DNA of 64,000 nucleotides from Enterococcus cecorum (GCF_023221775.1 NZ_JAKUDS010000002.1:62001-126000); one strand, 5' to 3'. Positions 17,066 to 26,061 are shown, counted from the first letter of the stretch. The notes: generated by a model not told the origin, from the letters alone. Numbers and translations are program-made.

Positions 17066-18592
17066 ATGGATGCAACAGAGTATCAACCGCTGAATTTGTA
17101 TACGAATTATCAACAAGCAGCACAAAATTATCCAACAACGCCTATTTTGCTGGATGAAGTATTACCGGCTTTTCCGGAATTAGGCTTAGAAAGTAATTAT
17201 CAAATCAGTCACGAAATCATTGTGAAGCGTGCTTGTCAATTAGCAACTTTAGGGATTAAGGCACGTGATAAGGTAATTATGTACAAGAGTCCCAAATTCG
17301 ATACTTATTTATTAGCGGTGGCTGCGTCTTATCTAGGTGCGGTTCCGGTGATGATTTCTTATCATTTTCCAACTGAAACCATGGAAGTATTCGTGGACCG
17401 TTTAGAAAATCCATTTATTATTTATGATGATGAAACGAAAGAACGCGTGCTTGCCATTAAGAATTTAGATGCTGAACGTAAAATCGAAGTGAGCCGTCTT
17501 TTAGCTAGCAAGATTACGCCTGTGGAACAAGTTAGCCTAGATCCTGATGAAATTGCTTATATGACGCATACTTCAGGAACGACTGGGATTCCAAAATTAA
17601 TTTGTCATTCTTATCATTCTATGGGGTGGCGGACAGTTTGGCAAAGAACGGTCTTTACGAAGATTGCAGAGAAAAAATTGGTCGCTTTCCATATTTCTCC
17701 GGTACATTCACGTTTTAATATCGGTGTGTCTTCATTGATGGCGATGGCTTTTCCGATGATGCCTTTAGCTACATCAGATGGAGAAAAAGTAGCCGGTCTG
17801 ATAGCCAAACATCAACCAATCGCTCTAGAAACCCATCCAAATAATTTTGTGCAATGGAGTTTTACCGCTGCGAAACAACCAGAAAGTTTTGCTAGTATTC
17901 GTTATTATCATTCGACTTTTGATGCTATTAACAATAAGACCATGCACACTTTCTTAAAAGCTAGTGAAAAGCAAGATCCTATCTTCTTACAAGTCTATGG
18001 TCAAAGCGAATGTGGCCCAATGATTCTAAAAGCCCATACACTTGCGACCTTGCCAACGGATAATGCCCGTGATATGGGGGTAGGTTTAGGTGAGTTAACG
18101 AAGGCACGCATTGCAGATGAAAAAGGCAAGGTGTTACCAGCAAATCAAGATGGTCATATTCATTTCTTATCCAAAGGTCGTGCTTTGACTTATTATAAAG
18201 AAGACCAACGCTTTAAAGATAATGTTTATGGTGCTTGGTGGGATTCTGGTGATTATGGTTGCATGGATGAACAAGGTCATTTATACCTTAAAGATCGCCA
18301 AGTAGATTTAATCGAAAATATCGATAGCAACTTAGCTTTAGAAGACTTCTTATTAGACCATTTAGATTTCTTATCAGAAGTCGTGATGGTGCGCGATAAA
18401 CAAGGACATGCCCAACCAGTGATTGCCTTAGCGCCAGATTGCGAAATGGACTGGGATGCTTGGTGGAAACAAGTAGAAGATCTACCTCATCTTAATGCGC
18501 CAATTATTCGCGATTTTGATGATATTCCACGTACAGCTACGATGAAAGTCCGCCGTTTGTACATTGAAGAATTACTAAAAAATGAAGGATAA
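17066..18592 (+). CDS. AMP-binding (ANL superfamily) enzyme of unknown substrate
   Basis: 508-residue adenylate-forming protein. The P-loop-like H-T-S-G-T-T-G-I-P-K, the Q-V-Y-G-Q-S-E-C-G core and the W-W-D-S-G-D-Y-G hinge-side motif are present. The C-terminal domain is short and ends T-A-T-M-K-V-R-R-L-Y; the A10-type Lys is the likely catalytic one. It is not a second MenE: the acyl pocket sequences differ. GAGGTGAAAG lies just before the ATG at 17066. It may be read from the men transcript or its own promoter. Its last 24 codons are duplicated at 21574. Confidence 0.8.
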   Translation: MDATEYQPLNLYTNYQQAAQNYPTTPILLDEVLPAFPELGLESNYQISHEIIVKRACQLATLGIKARDKVIMYKSPKFDTYLLAVAASYLGAVPVMISYHFPTETMEVFVDRLENPFIIYDDETKERVLAIKNLDAERKIEVSRLLASKITPVEQVSLDPDEIAYMTHTSGTTGIPKLICHSYHSMGWRTVWQRTVFTKIAEKKLVAFHISPVHSRFNIGVSSLMAMAFPMMPLATSDGEKVAGLIAKHQPIALETHPNNFVQWSFTAAKQPESFASIRYYHSTFDAINNKTMHTFLKASEKQDPIFLQVYGQSECGPMILKAHTLATLPTDNARDMGVGLGELTKARIADEKGKVLPANQDGHIHFLSKGRALTYYKEDQRFKDNVYGAWWDSGDYGCMDEQGHLYLKDRQVDLIENIDSNLALEDFLLDHLDFLSEVVMVRDKQGHAQPVIALAPDCEMDWDAWWKQVEDLPHLNAPIIRDFDDIPRTATMKVRRLYIEELLKNEG

Positions 18593-18594
18593 TC

Positions 18595-18640
18595 AAATTC
18601 CCCAGATAGAGCATTCAGCTTTTATCTGGGGAATTTTTTT
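18595..18640. terminator. Terminator after the AMP-binding gene (left copy)
   Basis: AAATTCCCCAGATA (18595-18608) pairs perfectly with TATCTGGGGAATTT (18623-18636), then T-run. Works in both directions. Confidence 0.92.
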
Positions 18641-18938
18641 ACTTTTGTTCGAGATCAATGACGGTTTCACGTTTGATCAATTGATGAGGGACCACCATAC
18701 GTCCGCTTGTTTGTTGATTATCATTGAGCTTATGTATCAAACTTTGGGTCGCCATCTTACCCAATTCAGCAACATCGACGTCGATACTCGTTAAATATGG
18801 ATGAACGAGGGTCGCAAAAATCGAGTTATTAAAACTGATAATGGATAAATCATCAGGCACTTGATATTGATAGAGATTTAATAATTGGATAATACGCATC
18901 GCAAATAAATCATCAATTACCACTAAGGCTGTTGGTTT
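18639..18938 (-). pseudogene. Truncated 3' fragment of the LacI-type regulator
   Basis: Encodes only the last ~98 residues of the regulator (from K-P-T-A-L-V-V-I-D-D onward) and lacks the DNA-binding and most of the sensor domain. It is almost identical to the C-terminus of the intact gene at 21694, differing mainly in the last few residues (L-E-Q-K instead of F-T-K-K). It is a by-product of the duplication that brackets the inserted cassette. Confidence 0.9.
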
Positions 18939-18978
18939 GAAGTTATATCATATTTATTTATTAATATATGTTTTTTTG

Positions 18979-19007
18979 TTGAAAATGCTTTCTTTTTTTG
19001 ATATATT
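18979..19007 (+). promoter_or_regulatory. Promoter of the secreted-protein cassette
   Basis: TTGAAA (18979-18984) and TATATT (19002-19007) with a 17-bp spacer, starting 41 bp after the repeat junction. The cassette thus brings its own promoter. Confidence 0.75.
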
Positions 19008-19048
19008 GAATACAGCATAGGTTCAATGTCATTTGAGGAGCGGATAAA

Positions 19049-19441
19049 ATGAAAATTTTAAAATGTTTTTTCTGTTCTTTATTGGTTTTGGGAGTTTGTG
19101 TTGTTGGCATTGTGGAGGCTCGACAAATCGGTGAATTTGCAAACTTTAGGATTACAAGTAGCTATGCTAAAACTGGGTATCTAACTAAATCAATTACTAA
19201 AGCAAATTATGTCATTAATTTGCAACCATCTGAAAATTTAGCACCAATGACGGTGAAAAATCGACTAGTCAATTCAAACAATGAGGCACGTAGTTCAGAG
19301 GCGGTTACTCGTTGTGGCCAAAGAGATACGATTGGTAATTGGGGAACAGCGGGTTATGGATATGCCCTTCAAATGAAAAGACAGAATTGGTGGGATGGTG
19401 CAGCGGCAATTACAGGTAGTTGGTCACCTGATGATAGATAG
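19049..19441 (+). CDS. Small secreted protein with C-terminal GSWSPD motif; putative bacteriocin-like or signalling product
   Basis: 130 residues. A Sec-type signal peptide (K-I-L-K, then a hydrophobic stretch to about residue 22, V-E-A cleavage context) precedes a ~106-residue basic mature part with a single Cys. It ends G-S-W-S-P-D-D-R, resembling small secreted proteins (including DUF2712- and lactococcin-972-like families) found next to ABC exporters. GAGGAG precedes the ATG. It leads a four-gene transcript with two membrane proteins and an ABC ATPase, so it is probably the system's product or substrate. No activity can be inferred from sequence; a bacteriocin role is a guess. Confidence 0.7.
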   Translation: MKILKCFFCSLLVLGVCVVGIVEARQIGEFANFRITSSYAKTGYLTKSITKANYVINLQPSENLAPMTVKNRLVNSNNEARSSEAVTRCGQRDTIGNWGTAGYGYALQMKRQNWWDGAAAITGSWSPDDR

Positions 19442-19482
19442 TGCTAGATAAATACTGAATTATATTGAATATATCGAAAATT

Positions 19483-19507
19483 GCACGAGATATAAGTTAT
19501 CTCGTGC
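19483..19507 (+). promoter_or_regulatory. Intercistronic stem-loop
   Basis: GCACGAGATA (19483-19492) and TATCTCGTGC (19498-19507) form a perfect 10-bp stem with a 5-nt loop, followed only by a weak T-rich stretch. It probably acts as a partial terminator or mRNA stabiliser giving more secreted protein than transporter. Confidence 0.6.
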
Positions 19508-19535
19508 ATAATATTTATCTTTGGAGGTTAAGTAT

Positions 19536-20315
19536 ATGATTTTTATGAAAATGTTGCGGTTTAAAAAAATATATATTTTTTTATTTTTTATATACTTGAT
19601 TTTGCAGTTTAAAGATACGTTATCTTTGTTATTCTTTTTTGATACAGGAGCAGCGGATATTCAATCCCTTCAACCATTGGTTATCAAAAAATATTTAGTA
19701 ATGGATTCCTTAAAGGTTGAATCTTTATTATTTGAATGTTCGTTCTATTCCTCGTTTTTACTGCCTATAATGATTACGGTTCTAGGTTATGATTATCTTT
19801 CGCTAAAAGAAAACTATCTGAAATATTATATCGGACGTGCAGAAGGATATCGGTATCAGCTTGAAAATTTGAGAGTAAAATTATCATTCATTCCGATTAC
19901 TATTTTTTTTATGATTCTATTAATCATTTTCAGTACCTCATATTTTTCTGGTCAACTAGATGCTCAGTTTTTAAGTAGTTTTGCCAATCGCTCATTTTTA
20001 AATCCTATTTTTTCATCGCTTATGTCGTACATTTTTTTCTATTTAGTGATGATTTCAATAGCTATTTTGGTGAATGCACGCCTTTACTTTAAAATGTTAG
20101 ATTATTGTAGGAATTTCATGAAGGGCGCAATTTTTTATTTAGCTTTTATATGGCTGTTATCAAGTGTATTATACCATGTTCTTCCTTATTATTTTGTGCC
20201 AATGAATACTATTATGTTTCTTAGCTATGATGTCACCATTTTAAATATTTTATTGCCTTATAGTTTATATATTCTTATGTTTTTTGTTTTAGAAAGGTAT
20301 ACCCATGAAATATAG
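19536..20315 (+). CDS. Multi-pass membrane protein, putative ABC permease subunit
   Basis: 259 residues, very hydrophobic, with about six transmembrane stretches (first at ~10-30, a pair near 75-90 and 120-140, others to the C-terminus). There is no recognisable enzyme motif. Topology and gene order resemble ABC-2-type permeases of the DUF2705 kind found beside small secreted proteins. GGAGG lies 8 nt upstream of the ATG at 19536, so an upstream TTG was rejected. It overlaps the next gene by 11 bp. The unusually T-rich codon use fits a foreign origin. Confidence 0.7.
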   Translation: MIFMKMLRFKKIYIFLFFIYLILQFKDTLSLLFFFDTGAADIQSLQPLVIKKYLVMDSLKVESLLFECSFYSSFLLPIMITVLGYDYLSLKENYLKYYIGRAEGYRYQLENLRVKLSFIPITIFFMILLIIFSTSYFSGQLDAQFLSSFANRSFLNPIFSSLMSYIFFYLVMISIAILVNARLYFKMLDYCRNFMKGAIFYLAFIWLLSSVLYHVLPYYFVPMNTIMFLSYDVTILNILLPYSLYILMFFVLERYTHEI

Positions 20316-20925
20316 ATATCATTTTACTAAGCCATACATTTTTGAATTAATAAGGGGAGTTGTATTATGTTATTTGCTCAAAATTTTATTGAAAAATAAT
20401 GAACACTTGGAGTATATTCGACAAAATTTATACACACTTTATTCTATTGATGCACAGGGGAATCGGTTTTTTTCTTTCGTTAAATGTATCCTGGTATTTT
20501 CAATTTTTATTCTTGGTTTTTATCGATCATTGATATTCTTAAGCGAGTTATCTGAAGATTATTATAAATGTGTGAAATATCGTAGTAAGCATCGCTATCA
20601 CTATTTATGGAATCGCACGAAACTACAATTTCACTTTTTTTTACCAGATATGTTTGTTTGGATAGCAGGTTTTTGTTATATTCATTTTTATACTCCAATT
20701 CAGCTTATACAAGTTATGGTGTTACTTTTATTGAATTTTTTTCTTTTGTGGTTGATAAATTTTTTATCTCCCAATGCTTTAATGACATATCTATTGTTTG
20801 TTATTGTTATTTTCGTTCAATTGTCTTTTGGTTTAAATCTATGGGGGTATGTTATTTTTGCTAGTGTGGGGCTAGTAATAATTATTACTAGAAGTGATCA
20901 TTTTGTGAGGAGGGATGAGTCGTGA
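20305..20925 (+). CDS. Membrane protein, putative second permease subunit
   Basis: 206 residues with about four to five hydrophobic spans (near 12-28, 52-72, 110-130, 132-150, 155-195) and a highly basic loop between them. I do not recognise a named family. Coupling (11-bp overlap before, 4-bp GTGA overlap after) implies it works with the ATPase and the preceding membrane protein as one transporter. It could instead provide self-protection against the secreted product. Confidence 0.65.
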   Translation: MKYRYHFTKPYIFELIRGVVLCYLLKILLKNNEHLEYIRQNLYTLYSIDAQGNRFFSFVKCILVFSIFILGFYRSLIFLSELSEDYYKCVKYRSKHRYHYLWNRTKLQFHFFLPDMFVWIAGFCYIHFYTPIQLIQVMVLLLLNFFLLWLINFLSPNALMTYLLFVIVIFVQLSFGLNLWGYVIFASVGLVIIITRSDHFVRRDES

Positions 20926-21557
20926 AACTATCTATAGTGAATGGAGAGAAACGGTATAAAGCTCAAACAATTCTAGACGAAGTAACCGTTACTTTTGAAA
21001 CAGGGCATATTTATGGATTACAAGGAATTAATGGTTCAGGAAAAACAGTACTTTTAAAAATTTTAGCAGGGTATACTTCTTTAGATAAAGGGCAGGTTTT
21101 TCAGGATAAAAGAGAAATTAGTGTGCAACAATATATTCAAAATGCAGGTATCATTATTGAGCAAGTTTCATTTTTACCACATCTTACTTTGGTAGAAAAT
21201 TTAAAATTACTACAAACCATTGATTATTCAATTAAAAATGAAAGCATCAACTGGTGGGTAAATTATTATTGTTTAACAGAGTTTAATGAAACAAAATATA
21301 AACATTTATCTTTAGGGACAAAGCAAAAAATGGCGTTAATTCAGGCGTTCATTTCAAACCCTGAGATTCTTTTACTAGACGAACCGTTGAATGCGTTAGA
21401 TGAAAAAAGTGTTGCCTTAACGAAAAAGTATTTGCTTGAAAATAAAGAGAATCGTTTGGTGATTATGACTTCACATATTAGTCAAGATATTAGTGATCTA
21501 TGTGACTGTTGTCTTTATCTAGAAAATGGAAATATCATCAAAAGAGGAAATTACTGA
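20922..21557 (+). CDS. ABC transporter ATP-binding protein
   Basis: 211-residue ATPase. Walker A G-I-N-G-S-G-K-T near residues 34-41, signature L-S-L-G-T-K-Q-K, Walker B I-L-L-L-D-E-P, D-loop A-L-D, and H-loop M-T-S-H. The GTG start follows AGGAGGG and overlaps the previous stop by 4 bp. It belongs to the export/ABC-2 class by its short length and partners. It ends 16 bp before the right-hand repeat copy, marking the cassette edge. Confidence 0.88.
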   Translation: MKLSIVNGEKRYKAQTILDEVTVTFETGHIYGLQGINGSGKTVLLKILAGYTSLDKGQVFQDKREISVQQYIQNAGIIIEQVSFLPHLTLVENLKLLQTIDYSIKNESINWWVNYYCLTEFNETKYKHLSLGTKQKMALIQAFISNPEILLLDEPLNALDEKSVALTKKYLLENKENRLVIMTSHISQDISDLCDCCLYLENGNIIKRGNY

Positions 21558-21573
21558 GGTCTGTAAAGTAGGA

Positions 21574-21648
21574 GATGATATTCCACGAACAGCGACGATG
21601 AAAGTCCGCCGTTTGTATATTGAAGAATTACTAAAAAATGAAGAATAA
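21574..21648 (+). pseudogene. 3' remnant of the AMP-binding gene
   Basis: 25 in-frame codons including the stop match the end of the gene at 17066 (T-A-T-M-K-V-R-R-L-Y-I-E-E-L-L). It has no start or upstream body and sits just after the ATPase stop as part of the duplicated flank. Confidence 0.88.
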
Positions 21649-21650
21649 TA

Positions 21651-21692
21651 AAATTCCCCAGATAGTGCATTCAGCTTTTATCTGGGGAATTT
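21651..21692. terminator. Bidirectional terminator (right copy)
   Basis: AAATTCCCCAGATA (21651-21664) with TATCTGGGGAATTT (21679-21692). It ends both the cassette transcript and the leftward LacI-type gene. Confidence 0.9.
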
Positions 21693-21693
21693 T

Positions 21694-22710
21694 TTACTTT
21701 TTCGTAAAATCAATGACGGTTTCACGTTTGATTAATTGATGAGGGACTACCATCCGACCGCTTGTTTGTTGATTATTATTAAGCTTATGTATCAAACTTT
21801 GGGTCGCCATCTTACCCAATTCAGCAACATCTACGTCGATACTCGTTAAATAAGGGTGCACGAGGGTCGCGAAAATCGAGTTGTTAAAGCTGATAATGGA
21901 TAAATCATCAGGCACTTGATATTGATAGAGATTTAGTAATTGGATAATACGCATCGCAAATAAATCATCAATCACCACTAAGGCTGTTGGTTTTTCGATT
22001 TTCAAAAGTTCTTCAAAATTGACATAGTCTTCTGGATGTTGAAAAGTCACAGCCGGTTTGACTTCAAGATTGGCCAACATCATCGCTTTTTGATAGCCAA
22101 AGTAACGCTCGAAATAAACATTTTCCTGCGTCGTATTGGTCACGAAAAGAATTTTTTGATGATGATGATTAATCAAATATTCTGTCGCTTGTTTCCCTAA
22201 GAGTTGGTTGTCATTATCGACATAAGTAATGGATTGCTCGTGGTTATAAGGCTGTCCAATTAAAGTAAAGGGCACCTCTTCATCCATTAAATAGCGAATA
22301 ATCGGGTCATGGTTATCTGAATAGGTCAAGATAAACCCATCGACTTGCTTTTGGCGATGCATTTGTTTGACATTTTCTAATAAAGAGTCAAAGTTCAGCG
22401 CTGTTGCAATCGCCACCGTCATACCTGATTGACGGGCTTCTTCATTAATAGTTTCAATTGTTTCTAAATAAAAAGGATTGCCTAAGCGTTCCTTGGAGTC
22501 TAGTGGAGGCAAGATGATTCCAATAGCATTGGAGACTTGTTTACCAAGATTGCGCGCGGTTAAATTAGGAATATATCCCATATCATCCATAATGGCGCGG
22601 ACTCGTTTTTTTGTTTCTTCCGAGATACTGGGATGATCATTAATCACACGAGAAACGGTCGAGGTTGCCACACCCGCTCTTTTCGCCACATCTTTTACTG
22701 TAATACTCAT
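21694..22710 (-). CDS. LacI family transcriptional regulator (MalR-like)
   Basis: 338 residues: an N-terminal LacI HTH (V-K-D-V-A-K-R-A-G-V-A-T-S-T-V-S-R-V-I-N, residues 5-24), a hinge, then a periplasmic-binding-type effector domain. The start at 22710 follows GGGAGG; the longer open frame upstream is not coding. It lies downstream of malP on the same strand, and LacI-type operators flank the malP promoter, so maltose phosphorylase control is likely. An intervening terminator indicates at least partly independent transcription. Confidence 0.88.
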   Translation of the reverse strand: MSITVKDVAKRAGVATSTVSRVINDHPSISEETKKRVRAIMDDMGYIPNLTARNLGKQVSNAIGIILPPLDSKERLGNPFYLETIETINEEARQSGMTVAIATALNFDSLLENVKQMHRQKQVDGFILTYSDNHDPIIRYLMDEEVPFTLIGQPYNHEQSITYVDNDNQLLGKQATEYLINHHHQKILFVTNTTQENVYFERYFGYQKAMMLANLEVKPAVTFQHPEDYVNFEELLKIEKPTALVVIDDLFAMRIIQLLNLYQYQVPDDLSIISFNNSIFATLVHPYLTSIDVDVAELGKMATQSLIHKLNNNQQTSGRMVVPHQLIKRETVIDFTKK

Positions 22711-22805
22711 TGTTTTCCTCCCAATTAAAAGTAACCGTAACCATAGTATCAGAAAATATTCTCTTTTGCTAGTGAAAGAATACATTTGTACGCAACATTT
22801 GCATA

Positions 22806-22848
22806 AAAATAAGAAAAGACGGTGCCCCAGAGAAGGTGCATCCGTCTT
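22806..22848 (-). terminator. Terminator after malP
   Basis: AAGACGG (22816-22822) pairs with CCGTCTT (22842-22848), extended by inner pairs. An A-rich plus strand gives a T-run for leftward transcription. Confidence 0.78.
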
Positions 22849-22869
22849 AGTGTCTGGTCGCAATTGATT

Positions 22870-25134
22870 TTAGTTTAACGCAACAGTAATTTTATCGGTT
22901 AATTCATAATCTTTATCATAAAGTTTTAGACTTAAAGCATCGCCACTTAATTTTTCAACAGTAACTGCTTCTTTATCGACATTAATCGCTAATAAACGTC
23001 CACGATAGTTAATGTGGAAGGCATAGTCGCTCCATGATTGTGGCACAAATGGGGCAAAGCTTAATGTTTCGTTAGCTGTCTTCATTTGCGCAAATCCTTG
23101 CACGATACCTAACCAGCTACCAGTCATAGAAGTGATGTGTAAGCCATCTTCAGTATCATTGTTGTAGTTATCCAAATCTAGACGAGCTGTACGTTCATAC
23201 ATTTCGACTGCTTTTTCTTCCATGCCTAGTTCAGCAGCTAAAATGGCGTGAATACATGCTGAAAGAGAAGATTCATGGACAGTCATTGGTTCATAGAAGT
23301 TAAAGTTGTTGCGTTTTTGTTCTAAAGTAAATTGATCCTCAAAGAAGTAAATTCCTTGTAAAACGTCGGCTTGTTTAATGAAGCAAGAACGTAAAATCTT
23401 ATCCCATGACCAATTTTGGTTCAATGGTAAGTCTGATTTGTCTAAGCTAGAAACTGGACGTAAATCTTTATCTAAGAAAGTATCATGTTGAACAAAGACA
23501 TCTAATTCTTCATCGTAAGGGAAATACATTTTTTCGATGATATCTTCCCATTTCGCTTGTTCTTCAGTAGTAATTTCTAAGATAGCTTGGTCTTGGAAAC
23601 GACGATAGCTTTCTAAGGTATATTTTAGAACCCAGCGTGCGATGTAGTTGGTATACCAGTTGTTGTTAATATTGTTTTCATATTCGTTTGGACCAGTAAC
23701 ACCGTGAATCATGTACTTATCATTGCGTTTAGAATAGTGCACACGGTCAGCCCAGAAGCGTGCAATTCCTGTTAATACTTCTAAACCTTCTTTAGCAAGA
23801 TAAGTTGTGTCGCCAGTATAGTTCGTATAGTTGTAAATCGCATAAGCAATCGCGCCATTACGGTGGATTTCTTCAAAAGTGATTTCCCACTCATTATGGC
23901 ATTCAACCCCTGTGAAGGTAACCATTGGATAAAGAGCACCAGCTAAACCTTGTTGACGTGCGTTATGATAAGCTTGTGGTAATTGATTATGACGATATTT
24001 CAATAAGCTACGTGTCACGCTTGAATCAGCTAAAGATAAGTATAATGGTACGGCATAAGCTTCAGTATCCCAGTAAGTCGCACCACCATATTTTTCACCA
24101 GTAAAGCCTTTAGGACCGATGTTTAAGCGTTCATCTTCACCGTAGTAGGTAGAGAATAATTGGAATAAGTTAAAGCGAATTCCTTGTTGAGCGGCATCAT
24201 CACCATTAATCACGACATCGGCTAATTCCCAACGTTTTTGCCATGCTTGAGCTTGTTCTGCTTTCAAGGCTTCATAGTCATTACCAAAAGCAGCATATAA
24301 TTCAGCCGCTTTAGCTACTTGTTCGTCTTCTTCAACATCACGACTGGTTACGATGACTACTTCTTTTTCAAAAGTAAAGCTTTCTCCTTGTTTTTTGTTA
24401 AAGACAAATTGATTGCTGATCATTAAAGGTGCTTCTAAGCTTGCTTCACTTTCAAAGTTGTGTTTCATTGCAGAAGTGACAGTGAATTGTGGGACACCAA
24501 ATGGATTAGCGATAGTGCGGGCAGTGACATAACTAAAGCCATCTGTTTCTCCTTGTGCAACTTCTTCCCAGAAATGTTCATCATAGTTACTGTCTTCATT
24601 GGTTACATTATTGTCTAAGCTAGAATTAATTTGAATAGTTGCTTCTCCTTCAAGTACAGTTGCTGTTAGACGGATAAAGGCTAATTCTTTTTTCGCGATA
24701 CTTAAGAAACGTTCAAATTCAAAACGTACTTTACAATCGTCAAAAGCTACGACGAATGAACGAGATAATAGGCCGTTTTGCATGTCTAATTCCATTTTGA
24801 AGTCTTGCGGATCAAGTTGAGCTAAATCTAATACTTGACCATTAACTAAGATTTCAAGGCTTAAGAAGTTCACTGCATTAATGACTTTCCCGAAATATTC
24901 AGGATAACCATTTTTCCACCAACCTACACGCGTTTTATCCGGAAACCAAACTCCAGCAATATAAGTTCCTTGATGGTGGTCTGCGCTATAAGTTTCTTCA
25001 AAGTTTCCGCGCATCCCCATGTAGCCATTACCGATACTAGTTAGAGATTCTTGTAGTCGGCGATTTTCTCTATCTAATTTTGTTGTGCGAATTTTCCAGG
25101 GATCAATTTCAAATAATCGTTTAATTTGTTTCAT
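22870..25134 (-). CDS. malP: Maltose phosphorylase, GH65 family
   Basis: Phosphorolyses maltose to glucose and beta-glucose 1-phosphate. 754 residues, normal GH65 length. The N-terminal beta-sandwich region ([12 protein letters not shown]) leads to the catalytic (alpha/alpha)6 barrel with the general-acid region [11 protein letters not shown] and the W-D-T-E-A-Y block. Trehalose or kojibiose phosphorylase are alternatives within GH65, but the residues and context fit maltose. Strong GGAGGAG ribosome site. Its promoter carries a LacI-type operator in the spacer. Confidence 0.9.
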   Translation of the reverse strand: MKQIKRLFEIDPWKIRTTKLDRENRRLQESLTSIGNGYMGMRGNFEETYSADHHQGTYIAGVWFPDKTRVGWWKNGYPEYFGKVINAVNFLSLEILVNGQVLDLAQLDPQDFKMELDMQNGLLSRSFVVAFDDCKVRFEFERFLSIAKKELAFIRLTATVLEGEATIQINSSLDNNVTNEDSNYDEHFWEEVAQGETDGFSYVTARTIANPFGVPQFTVTSAMKHNFESEASLEAPLMISNQFVFNKKQGESFTFEKEVVIVTSRDVEEDEQVAKAAELYAAFGNDYEALKAEQAQAWQKRWELADVVINGDDAAQQGIRFNLFQLFSTYYGEDERLNIGPKGFTGEKYGGATYWDTEAYAVPLYLSLADSSVTRSLLKYRHNQLPQAYHNARQQGLAGALYPMVTFTGVECHNEWEITFEEIHRNGAIAYAIYNYTNYTGDTTYLAKEGLEVLTGIARFWADRVHYSKRNDKYMIHGVTGPNEYENNINNNWYTNYIARWVLKYTLESYRRFQDQAILEITTEEQAKWEDIIEKMYFPYDEELDVFVQHDTFLDKDLRPVSSLDKSDLPLNQNWSWDKILRSCFIKQADVLQGIYFFEDQFTLEQKRNNFNFYEPMTVHESSLSACIHAILAAELGMEEKAVEMYERTARLDLDNYNNDTEDGLHITSMTGSWLGIVQGFAQMKTANETLSFAPFVPQSWSDYAFHINYRGRLLAINVDKEAVTVEKLSGDALSLKLYDKDYELTDKITVALN

Positions 25135-25165
25135 GATATACTCCTCCGTTTATTAAGTCACTTAC

Positions 25166-25195
25166 ATTTTAAACGCAAACGGTTGCGCAAGTCAA
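25166..25195 (-). promoter_or_regulatory. malP promoter with LacI-family operator in the spacer
   Basis: Leftward TTGACT (plus 25190-25195) and TAAAAT (plus 25166-25171) with an 18-bp spacer. The palindromic CGCAAACGGTTGCG (25174-25187) lies exactly between them. This matches a LacI/GalR operator or a two-mismatch cre site, so repression by the downstream regulator or CcpA is expected. Confidence 0.8.
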
Positions 25196-25278
25196 GTTGA
25201 AATTGTAAAAAAATGAAAAAAATATTTTTGGGGTAAATATCAAGGTTTTACAATGCTTAAATTGATAATTGCTTGTTT

Positions 25279-25292
25279 GGAAATCGGTTGCG
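25279..25292. promoter_or_regulatory. Second LacI/cre-like operator
   Basis: GGAAATCGGTTGCG shares the C-G-G-T-T-G-C-G half-site with the malP operator. It lies about 100 bp away, towards the divergent HAD gene, allowing looping or shared control. Confidence 0.55.
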
Positions 25293-25370
25293 TTTTCAAG
25301 GTTTATTGTTTTGCGAAAGTTGTTTGTGATAGACTATGCATGTAGATGAGTTGAGGAAGGAAGCGATAAG

Positions 25371-26018
25371 ATGCAAACAGTGATTTTTGATATGGATGGG
25401 GTATTGGTGGACTCTGAATATACTTTTTTTAAGAGTAAGTCTGATATGTTAGCTCAGGCGGGTCATCCGGTAGAAACGAGTTATCATTACCAGTTTATGG
25501 GGACGACTTTTACCTTTATGTGGGAAGAAATGAAAAAAGAATTTGACCTACCAAAATCAGTGGATGAATATATTCAAGAGATGAATCAACGCCGCAAAGC
25601 TATTTTTCAAGAAACTGGGGTTAAACCAATCAAAGGAGCAGTGGCATTAGTTAGGTCCTTGCATCAGGCAGGTTTTAAGTTGGCTGTGGCTTCAGCATCA
25701 CCGAGAAATGAGATTAAACAATATCTCACTGAACTAGGGATTATCGATTGCTTTAGTGCCTATGTAAGCGCCGATGAAGTTGCACATGGTAAGCCCGCGC
25801 CAGATGTCTTTTTAGAAGCGGCTAAACGCATTGCGCGCAATCCTAGTGAGTGTATTGTTTTTGAAGATACGAAAAATGGCAGTCGCGCAGCTAAAAATGC
25901 TGGGATGTATACGATTGGTTTTGCAAATCCCGAATACCCCAAACAAGATTTATCAGCCGCCAATGAGATAGTAACAGATTATCAACAGGTGGATATTCAA
26001 CGTTTATTAGCAATGTAA
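25371..26018 (+). CDS. HAD-superfamily phosphatase (subfamily IA)
   Basis: 215 residues. Motif I F-D-M-D-G-V-L-V-D-S, motif II S-A-S, motif III Lys in G-K-P-A-P-D, and motif IV F-E-D-T. A helical cap sits between motifs I and II. Position opposite maltose phosphorylase suggests sugar-phosphate chemistry. It lacks the D-L-D-G-V-I-T-D and cap features I associate with beta-phosphoglucomutase, so I leave the substrate open. It is divergent from malP with operator-like sites in the shared region, and ends in a bidirectional terminator. Confidence 0.85.
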   Translation: MQTVIFDMDGVLVDSEYTFFKSKSDMLAQAGHPVETSYHYQFMGTTFTFMWEEMKKEFDLPKSVDEYIQEMNQRRKAIFQETGVKPIKGAVALVRSLHQAGFKLAVASASPRNEIKQYLTELGIIDCFSAYVSADEVAHGKPAPDVFLEAAKRIARNPSECIVFEDTKNGSRAAKNAGMYTIGFANPEYPKQDLSAANEIVTDYQQVDIQRLLAM

Positions 26019-26061
26019 AAAAACTCGTACAACCAGTCTGTCTGGGCGTACGAGTTTTTTG
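26017..26061. terminator. Bidirectional terminator
   Basis: AAAAAACTCGTAC (26018-26030) with GTACGAGTTTTTT (26048-26060), a perfect 13-bp stem between convergent genes. Confidence 0.92.

Larger units (their letters stand above)
18518..18938. repeat. Left copy of a ~420-bp direct repeat bracketing the cassette
   Basis: Matches 21574-21993 in the same orientation with 27 substitutions and one single-base indel counted by eye. It covers the last codons of the AMP-binding gene, the shared terminator and the 3' part of the LacI-type gene. Homology stops abruptly after GTTGGTTT at 18938. Confidence 0.92.
21574..21993. repeat. Right copy of the ~420-bp direct repeat
   Basis: Same orientation and content as 18518-18938. 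Here the LacI-type gene continues intact beyond the repeat end at 21993. The ~6-7% divergence means the two copies did not arise by a very recent exact duplication. Confidence 0.92.

Noticed and set aside
25371-26018. Beta-phosphoglucomutase as the identity of the HAD protein
   Set aside because: Attractive beside maltose phosphorylase, but the nucleophile motif and cap differ from the beta-PGM pattern I know; left as a generic HAD phosphatase.
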